Part shown: positions 22,705 through 33,061 of the stretch, piece after piece
Position numbering within the stretch: the first letter of the stretch is position 1
Layout: each line of letters starts with the position of its first letter
Assembly: GCF_963678635.1 (NCBI RefSeq)
Contig: NC_087071.1
Location: 34,217,680-34,281,679, forward strand
From: Symsagittifera roscoffensis
Lineage: Eukaryota; Xenacoelomorpha; Acoela; Convolutidae
Length of the DNA: 64,000 bases
Direction of reading: 5' to 3'
The notes under the pieces: generated by a model
What the model saw: only the letters and a program-made list of their open reading frames with translations
Told to the model about the DNA's origin: nothing
The model's database searches: none
Translations under genes and position numbers: made by a program

Positions 22705-25700
22705 ATGGATGAGCCCTCACAAAAACGCGCTCGAATTGAACCAGAAGCTGAATTGAAGGCAAGTAGCATTTTATTGTCGTTTTAAGGATAATATTTTCAA
22801 CCTATTATGTCTCATCTAATCCAAAGAACAGATTTAGACGTAGAAATTAGAAGCTTAGAAAAGTTGGATATTTTGATCAAAAATGTTCATTTCAATAGCA
22901 TGATTTTTATTATATTACCTAGGTAAAAAGTATGTTAGTGATGAATTTTATCGAAAACAATTCAGCGTACAGATTTAATTTATTTTTAGGCCTCTCAAAT
23001 TGAAGATGTCGAATGTCTTGCATCATGTGAAAAAACGCAAAACGTAGAAAACAAAATTGATAAATCAACAGTAGATTTTGTGACTACCGAAAAAATGAAT
23101 ATTACTTCGAATGACGATGAATCTATTTTGAGTAATGACAAAGAAAATTTGCATGTTACTGAAGTACAGTTAAACCAAACGGACAAATCAACCGATTTTC
23201 TGAATGAAGAATGTGAAAAAATTGCTAACAATCATGCGTTTTCTGCCAGCAAAGCGGACCAAAAAGCTCAACATTTGCAAACGGCAACTTCTTCTGAAAA
23301 GAAAACGACGGTTGAAAACAACGAAAGTTTGAATGAAGTTACATGTGTGGAAAACGTCAGCAACGCTGAACTTGTTTATGAAAAGAATTATTCGGCATTT
23401 AACTTTACAAGTGAAAAAAATGTGACCAAATCGGAATGTACAGAAAAGAGCAATCAAGTTGAAGAGAAAACAAGTTCAACTTCGGAAATCAAAATTTCAA
23501 CCAATGATGAAACTGATTCGGTTGATGACGATGAGATAGTTACGATGGAAGATTTTTTGGCAGACTACGATGATGAAGTATCGTCCATGTTTGGTGGTTT
23601 ACGAGATGATGAATGCACGTATAAACTGGGAGCTATGACTAGACAGCCTTTATATGCATGTCTAACTTGTGTGAAAGGTAATATTGTGATAGATGGGCTC
23701 TTAAGGAGCGTTGTTGTGTTATTACAAAATTACACGAACCTTGATAAAATTTATTGCAAGAAAAATTAAAATAGAAGTGTCAGAAAAACTTCGGGGCGAA
23801 CTTTGGATGTTGTGTGATTCATTTTCACGAGAAGTGTAGCAAAAAATGTCAAATGGAGTCGGGTGAGAAAAACTTTAAGTTCAAACTCAGTGCGCTCACA
23901 GCTCAAATTATAGTTGTCGCTTTCATATAGCGCAGTCCAAAAAAATGCGGCTCAGAAAAATGGTAGCAACTCAGCAATAACATGAAAGACGAACACGAAA
24001 ATTATTCCTGAGTGTAGAAAATACAGTTGACTTCTACAAATTCTATTAAGCTAGTCAATCAATTCACCATGACGACCAAAACTTCTATCGAAGCACTCGT
24101 AAATTGAGTCTAACAAACTGACTTGAAAGTCGCGCGTTCAATTTTTCCTACATTACCATAAATAGCGAAAAATCAAAATACCTTATTTTTAGGATTTTTT
24201 CTCCATCGCATCTTCAAGTATTTTTTATTGGCGTTGTGTCTTGAGAAGTTGAGGCTCACTGCAATATTTGGACTTTTCCTTTTTTCACTCTTGAGTCTTT
24301 CTGGCGGTGTATTGGATTGCCCCATGTTAGATAATAGAACGTTGAGGACTAAGTTAATTACTAAATAGCACAGTTTTGGGACAGCCATTTTTTAAACTCC
24401 AAATGAGCGCTTTTTGATAATTTTTTGCTTCTTTTCATTATTATATGGGACCAACTGTCATAAATTTTTTAACACATACTTTTAATGTCCTTATTGAATA
24501 ACAAAATACCCCAAATATGGAAGAACTCGAAAGTAGTCTCCCTACCAAAATCAACCAAAGGTTTTAAATTATCGGACTCTTACCGCCCAGTGTCGATTTG
24601 AAGCCCAGCAGTGAAAATTGTGAGTTTTTAATCCATACCACTCTTTACAAAGAATCTTCCTAAAGCTGACCGTCAGCACGGCTTTCGCCCACTCAACTCC
24701 ACCACTACGGCACTATCAACTCTTGAATTTTTTTTAGCAACGGTTTTAATCAAAAACGATCACCCGAAAGAACCGTGCTAGCCATCGCTTATTACTGGAT
24801 CTTTCTTATTCTTGGCACCACTGTACCAGATCCCCTAGTGTTCTGTTTTCTCGCCCTATTTTTAATTTATACGTGCATGACGCACTAAATCTCCTCCAGA
24901 AGTCAAACTTAGTCATATACTGATGATTTTCACCCCTTCGTCCAATCAGGCGACATAGACCATGCCTCTGACACTTCAAGTAATTATCCTAACACAGCAC
25001 AACTTTTTTTTACAAGTAGATCCCTCGAATTTTTTTTTAAAAAGGGCCCTGTAAGTCTTTTTACGTCGCATAAATAAAGAGTTCAACTCTGACTCTCAGG
25101 TTACAATGTGCGAAACACTATTGCCGGTCGTAAAGCACCCCAAAATTTTTGGTGTTTTTTGACCCTTCATTAAATTTTGCTGAATACTGCAAACGCACAG
25201 CAAGCAAAGCCATGAGCAGGATTTCGGTCCTGATTGCGCTGTCTGGTTCTAACTGGGGTCAGTCGAAAGAAACTTTAAATATTACCTACAAAACTTTAAT
25301 CAGATCAATCCTGGACTACTATCCATAAGTAAAATGCAAATAGTGCAAAATGCAGCTCTGCGGATAGTGATTGGGTGTACTAAGATGAGCCCCATTGACC
25401 ACCTACATTCAGAGTGCTAACTACTTAACGTCTAAAGTCACCATAAACTTCTTGCCTCACAATTCGTCCTCAGGACCTACTTGCCAATAAGCCCCTTTCC
25501 TTTTCTACCAAACTCACCCCAACCGCCCCGCCAGCAATGCGTGAACATCTTAAACCCTTATAGAGGAACTTGAACAAATCTGACTAAAAGCAAACGAGTA
25601 TGGCTCTTTTGATTGTAACCACCTTGAAGTGTTCATAAACAGCAGTTTTGAAACGCTTGTAAAGAATATACACACGAATTGAGTACAGAAAGCCATAGAC

Positions 25701-28700
25701 GAAGCCCCTTCCCGCCAAAATTTCTCACCTTAAGACCCCCAGAAGTTCCAAAATCTGAAAAAAACCCTCCCAATCTCGACTAGGCCAACCCTCGCCCAAA
25801 TAAGATCAGGATACAGCCCCTACTTAAGTATATATATGAATAGGATAGATCCTAATGTCCCTCCAAACTTTCCCTTGTGCCCTGCTCCCCACGCTGCGCT
25901 TCACTTATTTAACTGTCCCCAAAACAACAAACTTGACCCCAATAGACTTGTGGCTTCGGCTGACGGAGGTCGCAACGTTCCTCGAACTCGACGAGAACAT
26001 GCCGGACGCGTCCCAAACAACGGGCTAATAACAACAACAACAAAAGTACATGAAGTTTAGTTACACCATCAATACTTCCGATGTGAGCCAGAAATTCTTT
26101 TTAAAGTACCACTTGGAATACTTGTCTACACCGCCGAGTTTCGTTAGTTACCGACGCGCAGATCCGGCACTCATCGAAGAGACCTACCGACAGTTATGTG
26201 GGCAGTTGCTTTGACAATGGCAGAAGTCACTGTCCCTTCTGAGTATACCGATGCTTATAATTTCACTGAGTCACGAACCATTCGTTTGAGTGCGCCTGCC
26301 CCAAATTATGCTGTTTTTTCGACTCCGTTCATGATTTACTCACTGGGAAACACGCCATTTCCTCTCAGCAAGATATTAGGGAACATCAAACGCAAGCAGC
26401 CATCAAACATTTAATCATTTTGATTTCCCCGTTTGAACTTAAGTTATTGTTATGGGACCGAGGAATTCTTGAGTCTGGTGTGCAAATATGTGAGTATCGA
26501 GACAACTAGGATGGTCCTCGATGGAATTATATTGCCGGACACAAACGCGGTCAAAATGGGTCGTAGGCAATTTATATATATTACCGTGTACGAACCGATA
26601 GACCTCAAAAGAAATCGTAGCCTAGATTTTAGTATTCTAAAGATATTCTTAAATTCGTATATTCTTAAAACGGACTTTATTTTTAAACCAAAACCATCTA
26701 TCGCAATGGTTGCTTCTGTCTGACAGATAAAACTGAACCAGCTGCTTGTTGCTATGCTTGCTCAATTAATTGTCATGGAGATGATGATAAACACGAAGTA
26801 ATAGAAATGTACACGAAGAGGAACTTCACGTGTGATTGTGGAAATGAGAAGTTTAAAGAGAAGTGCAAATTGAATGCAGAAAAGAAGCCAGTCAATAATG
26901 GTAAGCAGTCGCGAACTTAACGCCTGTTTTTTTTTTAAATTAAACTTACCTGTAGCGCAGAAGAATTAAACAAATTAATGTCTTTAATTTTTTCGCTTGA
27001 GCTCGATAATTTAAAAAAGCTCGATAAATTTTCCATTTTTTAAAGGTGCAACCCCCCCCCCCCCTGAATTAAGAAAAACCTTAAGTCCTCGTCTGATGGT
27101 AAGACTGAATCAGAAAATTCAAAAAAGTGATTTTATTTCCTTCTGGCACGGCTTAAGGTTCATGGCGAAATCTGATAAAGTATAAAACTGGCTGAAAAGT
27201 CGGCAAAGAAGGAAAAATTGTGTTCATTTTCAAAGGAATGCTTGTTTCATCGATGGATTTGAAATACCAAATTGCAGGTTCTGCGGATTAGCTAATGACT
27301 GATTGTATCCTCATCTTCAGAGTAAGTGCTCCGTTTCGGCGCCCCCTAATTTTATGTCTTTTCTGGATATCTTGTAATATTTTCAAAAAATGTACTTATT
27401 TTAGTTGCTAAATACTTTATCTTTTTTTCGTTGATAATGTCTTTCCGTGTCCATAAATATTGAAAAAGTTGGGCTTAAAATTGGCAGCGATTTTTATCTG
27501 GCTCTTTCCAGGAAATCATTACGATCAAACGTTCATGGGAAAGAACTGCAAGTGTCATCGACCGTACCCTGACGATGCCCCAGACGCATGTTCCGATGAC
27601 ATGATCCAATGCATAGTATGCGAAGATTGGTTCCACTTAACCCATCTGAAATTACACGAAGATGATAAAGAGAAAACGGAGTCTGATTTTGCAGAGTTGA
27701 TTTGTGATGGTTGCATGGGTGGAAATGCGAGGTCACTGGTGTGTTATTACGAGAAATTGAGAGCTTTTGCACCTGGAGAGTTGCCAACTGTTGATGAAAC
27801 TGAGTCTCAGAAATCTGATGTCAAGTTAGTCTATTCTTAATAAGAGGTCAAGTTGTTCTCTTAATATTGTTTGAAAAAATATATTGTTTGATTTTGTCAG
27901 AATTATAATGAATAAACCTATAATTTTTGGTGAAACTATGTATAATAATTTATATGAAACTATGAAAGTGAAACAATAAAACAATAAAATTTATTTTATA
28001 CTTCTGCTTCGAAACCAGTTTAACGGGACTCTGTTGTCGAGTTAACGGACTTAGACTTTAAGTGTGCGGTCTTAGAAAGTAAATAACATGCATAATCTCA
28101 ATATGCCAGGAAACATTATTAATTTGATTTTGCTTAGAACTTGTTCGCGTCCTGAAACTTCTGCAACATACGAATCAAATGAAGAGCCTTTCGCTACATT
28201 TTGGAAGTATGAATGGCGCAAACATATCTGCAGATGCACTTCATGCTTGAACGATTTGCAACTGAATGGAATTCTGTTTGTCTCGGACTGGGACGATTCA
28301 ATGTTGGAATACGAAAGACGGGCGAGAAAAGCCGACAAGGAATCAAGTTTATTCGACCTTGAATTAGAGCTTAAGTTATATCTATTATCAATTTAAGTCG
28401 GATCTATTTAACGTTACCCTCAAGAGATCAGTGTCGGTATTAAGTTTCACGGAGGGTAGATTGGGATGTACTTATTTGGGTGATTCTTTTTTGTTAACAT
28501 TCACCCGATTGGTATTTTTCTGCATAAAAAATAGTTTTAGCTGGTCAAAAATGAGTTGTAGGTAAGTGTTGAAAGACTAAGAGAATTTTTTACCTATTGA
28601 TTTTCATTCAAAGTCGATGGCCGTAGCGGTTACGTTCTTCCAATCATTTTGAAAACCTAGTCAAGTAAGCGTTAACCAAATTTATGTATATTAAATAAGA

Positions 28701-28973
28701 GCAAAAAATTTAAACTTGATTCCTCAACATTAAAAGGAAGAAGAGGAGGCTAAATTAGCCAAAATTCCCTATGTAATAAAACAACTAATGGGTCAGTTCG
28801 TACATGTATTGGACGGCAGTTTCAAAGAGTTCTTCTCGACACTACCCGAAGAGTATTTGAAAGGAAAGCCGATCACGGCTGATCTAGTTCAGCAGTTTGT
28901 TGAGAAATCGCAAGGAGAGTTAAAAGAAAAGATGGCGAAAATTGCGTTCAAACCGCCCGATAATTGCCGATGA
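22705..28973 (+). CDS. UBR7: UBR7-type E3 ubiquitin ligase, 6 exons
   Basis: Exons 22705-22758, 22990-23677, 26727-26900, 27512-27824, 28138-~28339 and ~28737-28973 give about 555 residues; the family is usually nearer 425. The product joins a UBR-box zinc finger (YACLTC in exon 2, then CYACSINCHG and the highly diagnostic YTKRNFTCDCGNEKF in exon 3) to a PHD-type finger in exon 4 (CKCHRPYP, CIVCEDWFH, ICDGC) and a C-terminal region with WRKHICRCTSC. Known relatives act on chromatin and in ubiquitin transfer. The extra length is a Ser/Thr/Glu-rich, probably disordered stretch before the UBR box (residues about 19-200). Intron 1 must use a GC donor (AAG|GCAAGT); a GT four bases on brings a stop within a few codons. 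The exon 5/6 join is uncertain: GA-AG (28339/28737) or GT with a weak acceptor (28346/28741). Confidence 0.9.
23678..26726 (+). other. UBR7 intron 2, 3 kb, holds a retroelement
   Basis: Donor AAG|GTAATA and acceptor TGACAG|AT, both phase 1, between the acidic exon and the UBR-box exon. The intron contains the non-LTR remnant at 24490-26045. From 26046 to 26720 two frames of 72 and 96 codons are open but match nothing I know. Confidence 0.85.
24490..26045 (+). mobile_element. Decayed Jockey/I-like non-LTR retrotransposon
   Basis: Read across many stops and frameshifts on the + strand: a KVVSLPK...SYRPVSI block (about 24525-24600), ADRQHGFRPLNSTTTALS (about 24665-24720), a degraded YTDD-type catalytic segment (about 24915), KILGVFFDPSLNF then YKTLIRSILDYYP (about 25140-25325), QNAALRIVIGCTKMSP (about 25348-25395), and a 3' region encoding IRSGYSPYL and PHAALHLFNCP (about 25800-25920). 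It ends in an (AAC)n tail at about 26028-26043. Block order and the LHLFNCP motif are those of Jockey/I-group elements. It is a fossil with no usable frame. Confidence 0.88.
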
Positions 28974-29450
28974 ATGAACAAAAATTGAAATTTCAGCCTT
29001 TTTTCTTTAAATTGATGGTGTGTTGAGAAGAAGCTGAATGATGACGTGTCCATGTTGAAAATCATTACTTGGAAATACCCAATTTCTAAGTATGTCAGCT
29101 TTATTATGTCAAAAAACTACACGAAACAATTATTAGCAATTATTTTGATTCAACGTGTTGTGCACTTGCGATGCAAGTTTCATTTTTAGTTTAAATGATA
29201 TTGTGATATTTTGCTACAATTGATGTTGGTTAAATTCGAATGCTTCTTTTTCCTGATAATAATACTGTTTAGTTTTTTAGATTTCAGTTTTTTGTTTGTT
29301 TGTGATTTCTTAATCTTGTGTATCATTTTGAATTTACAATTGCGTTTATTTTTTGTGGAAGTTAATCGCCAAGGTAGCTCATGGGCAGCAACTAAAAATT
29401 AATGAACTGCAAATTTTACGGAAATTAATAATGTTAACTCACAAAAATGA
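28974..29450. other. UBR7 3' flank, nothing recognised
   Basis: A+T-rich sequence after the UBR7 stop. One open frame of 63 codons (29211-29402, hydrophobic) has no recognisable relative. No AATAAA immediately follows the stop. Confidence 0.5.
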
Positions 29451-29451
29451 A

Positions 29452-29952
29452 CAAGGATAGCCGGTTGTTGTGCAAGTAGCACATAATGTTCCGACCATTT
29501 TCATGAAATCTACAAGCAAAAGTTCTTCAATTTATTAAGTTCTTCAACTTAATGTCGTTTTTTGTAAATGGTGTGATGCTGAAATTATACACACGAGTAA
29601 AAAGTAAATAAGTTAGGCATAATCAACAACAGTTATCTTCAAAAAAAACAATTAATGGCAAAAAAATTGGAAATATTTCGAATTTTTTTTCAAGATTTTT
29701 AAATTTTTTTCTTGCCATGGAAATGCCAAATATTGCTTTAAAAACTAGATTCCGTTTGAAAAAAATGTCAAACCGGTTTTTCTCTAGACTGGGAATTTTT
29801 TGGAAGTTTTTAATGGCTTTCGAATCACGACTGGAAGGGCTTATATCATTCAACCTAGTCCGATGATTATTTGTGGTACCTGTGGAAAAGTAAAAAAATA
29901 AAAAAAATAAAACACAACAAACTTTTCCTTTTTTCAATGGTCGGAGCAATAA
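29452..29952 (+). mobile_element. MITE-like element, GTTCCGACC family, copy 1
   Basis: The left part contains GATAGCCGGTTGTTGTGC then TGTTCCGACCATTTT (about 29488); the right end is CAATGGTCGGAGCAATA (about 29936). The two subterminal motifs are inverted copies of each other about 450 bp apart. Internal blocks recur at 39905-40500, 55218-55760 and, inverted, 60915-61560: AGTTATTTTCAAAAAA, CATTC(G/A)ATGATT and TTGTGGTACCTG. No ORF, so it is non-autonomous if it is a transposon. Confidence 0.6.
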
Positions 29953-30409
29953 AATTTGAATAAAAACCTATCCTTATCAGTTATAATCTATCAAATTAAA
30001 TAAACCAAATCCTAATTTGATTGCATTATACACGTCGTCCCGAATATACGCGAAGCAGAACAAGTGGTTTTTACTTGCCAATGCAGCATTTCAAATAATT
30101 TATCGATCGTTACGTATTTTCTTTTTCATTTTTTTGCGAGATGTTCATTGAGGTACGCAGGGGCAGATAGAGCTTAAGTAGTTAATTGAAAAAGATAAGA
30201 AAGCTATTAGTTGTTTTTAGGCCACCAATTTCATTTTTTGGGACTTTCATTTTTTCTTTTAGACATTTTCGTTTCATTATAAGCAGAGTTGTTCTTAAAA
30301 AGAATTTGACTGCTCATATCAGGGTTAAGCTCTTAACAACTAGTTTAACAAAATCAATCGAATCACTATACCTTTGGTTCATATGAAATCAAAACTCAGA
30401 GGTTAATTG

Positions 30410-30490
30410 ATCGCACTTGGTCTGGGGGTAATGCAGTTGCCTTTGAAACCTTATGTAAGGGGTTTGAGTCCCTGTCGGATCTTGTAATTT
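30410..30490 (+). mobile_element. tRNA-like SINE head
   Basis: Box A TGGTCTGGGGG (30418-30428) and box B GGTTTGAGTCC (30461-30471) at tRNA spacing, followed by T-rich sequence. The acceptor ends do not pair convincingly, so this reads as a degenerate tRNA-derived element rather than a tRNA gene. Confidence 0.55.
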
Positions 30491-30544
30491 TTCATTGTCT
30501 GAAATTGAATATTTTTCCGGGAAAAATTGATATCTGATTTTATT

Positions 30545-31735
30545 TTGTCTGCTTATGTTTTGTCGATTTAGTGGCCATCAGAAATATTTTTTTTGAGCTG
30601 TAATCAGTTTTCATTGTAGTCTCAAGTGTCTTGATTAACTTCTGTGGATTTTTAAATTACTATACCGGATTGATATATTTGCCGTTTTTTCTTGTTTTGC
30701 TTTATTAGAAACTTTATTCGGCCTAAATGATTTGGGCTCTTGTTTTGTCGGTGTAGTCAACATATTTTGCATCGGTATAAAGATAAAAATTGATTATAAA
30801 AGGTGATTTTAAAGTTAAAAATTCAAGCTTTTTAATCACTCAAAACTTTTTGCGACAACAATTTCCTTTGACATTTGATTTGGTTTAATTGATGTCAAAC
30901 CATGTGTTGTTGGCTTGGTGAAAGCTTGAAAGATACTAAATGCTTGCTGAATGCTAGTGGTTGTATTTCTCGTTTGTTTTTCTGAGATTCAATTTTTCGT
31001 AATTCCAAATAACTCTTTTGGTGTTTTTGTTTTCGGATCAATTGGCGTCTAACCACGTGTTGTTGCTTAAGGGACATTAGAAATACTTAAAAATTCCCTA
31101 ATGCTAGTTAATGTGTTTCTTGTCTGTTTTTTACGCTTGCTATAAGCAATCTTTATCAAACTGGAAAAAAATAATTTTTTTTCTAGTTAACTAGTTTAAC
31201 AAAATTGGACCGTTTTTTGGAAGTTTGGACTCGAAAGTTACTTACCGATTCTCAGATTAAGTCTTCAATCGAGAAATACGGTTTTAGTATGTTGAATTTT
31301 TTGCCAACCATTTTTTTGGTTTTTTGATTTCAGATCAATTGGCGTCTAACTACGTGTTGATGGCTTAGTTGGCGATCAGAAACACTTAAAGCTTGCTTCA
31401 TGCTAGTTGTTCTGTTTCTCGTCTGTTTTTTTGAGATTGAATTTTTCGTTTTTCAAAAAATTTTTGAATGTTTTATGACAACCATTTGTTTTGGCATTTT
31501 TGTTTTCGGGTCAATTGCCGTGTAACCGCGTTTTGTTTGGCATAATGGCTTTCAGGAAGTACTTAAAGTTTGCCTAATTGTGGCGATTGTGTTTTCGTCT
31601 GTTGTTCTGTGGTTGAATTTTTCGTATATCCAGTTTTTTCAAGTTATTTCCATCTCACTGACCATTTAGTAGCTTGCAATAGTACTCTTTCGTTGCATCG
31701 TAAGTGATACGAAGCTCCGCTTCGCCTTTGTGTTA
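30545..31735 (+). repeat. ~155-bp tandem array
   Basis: Four clear, diverged copies begin near 30880, 31035, 31337 and 31508, each with TCAATTGGCGTCTAACCACG, an AGAAA(T/C)ACTTAAA block, TAATGCTAGTT and TTTCTCGTCTGTTTTT. Weaker copies lie upstream (TTTTGTCTGCTTATG near 30547). The array ends at a GCTCCGCTTCGCCTTTGTG motif shared with SINE tails elsewhere in the window. Confidence 0.8.
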
Positions 31736-33030
31736 AGTTTGAGTCAATTCCTTTCAGATGGTATAAAAAATTTTGTTCAAAAACGGCTAGTTAAAAAGTT
31801 GAACTGGCCTGAAGAGAAAGTACGCCAGAGCTTAAATAATCCGTCTTTGGTTCGAAAGTCGGGTCAATTACTATCAGGGACTTTAACAGATTACTTGTTT
31901 GAGCGCGCCGAGTTAATTCAAATTCCGACGCATTCAAATAATCATTCCAAACAAAATGGCTGCAAGCTAATTGCTCTCACTAAGTTCCGTTCTATTACTC
32001 AATATTAGTTTTTTGGCTTTAATTATATGCTTGCCGTTTCGGAGCTTCTTTTTGATTTTTTTTGCTCAGTTGTGAACCTGTTGTCTCAGCAATTCGATAA
32101 TCATACCACAATCTATAATTAAATACTGTTTTCAACGCTTGGATTATAGTCTGTCGGGAGCTGTTCTCGTGCGCAAAGGGCCGAATGGGCAAAAACTCTC
32201 AACCAATCGATGCCCTTTAAATTGTTCAAAATATGGCGGAGATTATTCTTGAGTTTTGAGTACTGAGTTCTGATTGGCGGATAAATTTTTCGCGCATTGG
32301 GTCCTTCAAGCATGAGGGATTGCCCCGTCTACTTATTAAGTAGCACATTTAATTGCTATGTGCCCGAAGTTGCTTTTATGTACTTTTCTATAGAAGCATG
32401 AGGTAATAGATATTCTGTTTTGAATTTCTTGATTCAAGCTTCGAATTGACTAAAACTAAAAGAATAAGCTGTCAGGGAGGAGTTTGTAAAGTGGGTTCTA
32501 AGTAAGAACTGTTTCTGGGGGATGCTTCCTTCATCCTACTTCTGATCTTTCCCAAATAATTTCAATCAGTCTGAACCAAATTTGTTCGATTTTGATTGAC
32601 TTCATGTTATTCTACAAGCAGGCACGAAATTCTTGAATTTAAAGCGGATTAACTATTGGTTCTGGTGTTCCTCTTAAACAAGGCAATTAATCGTTCAAAT
32701 AATTAATTGAAAGTTTGTTATTTAACTAACATAATTAAGAGGTGGATTCCACTATTTTCAGCAAATTTGCAGTAGTTTCAGTTCTTTAAAATTAAGTTTT
32801 TCGTGACAATGAGAAAATTTTAAGTTTTTAAGAATCTGAATTCATGGTCTTTAATTAGATTCCTCAAATTTTGCAATAGTTTTTTCCAGTTCTTTGCGGT
32901 GACGAGTTTGAAGCAAGGACTTAACTTTCATTAGGTTTATACTCCTTCATTTTTTGGTTCGTTGGACTTGGATAATATATCTTGTAATTCGACGAGAAAA
33001 GAAAAAAAAAGATAATCACGATGCCATAAA
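31736..33030. other. DARS1 upstream region, nothing recognised
   Basis: A 92-codon frame opens at 31730-32008 and a minus frame of 64 codons at 32119-32313; neither resembles a known protein. The DARS1 promoter probably lies here, but no motif is convincing. Confidence 0.4.
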
Positions 33031-33033
33031 TAT

Positions 33034-33043
33034 TATTTTTCAG
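33034..33043 (+). promoter_or_regulatory. Putative trans-splice or 5'UTR acceptor, DARS1
   Basis: A strong TATTTTTCAG acceptor ends at 33043, 18 nt before the DARS1 ATG. It is the best acceptor consensus of the three found just upstream of start codons in this window. Confidence 0.55.
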
Positions 33044-33061
33044 AGTCTTTGTTAATTGAAA

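Noticed and set aside
26196-26723. Two + strand frames of 72 and 96 codons in UBR7 intron 2
   Set aside because: They resemble nothing known, are not needed for UBR7 continuity and are within chance length for this region.
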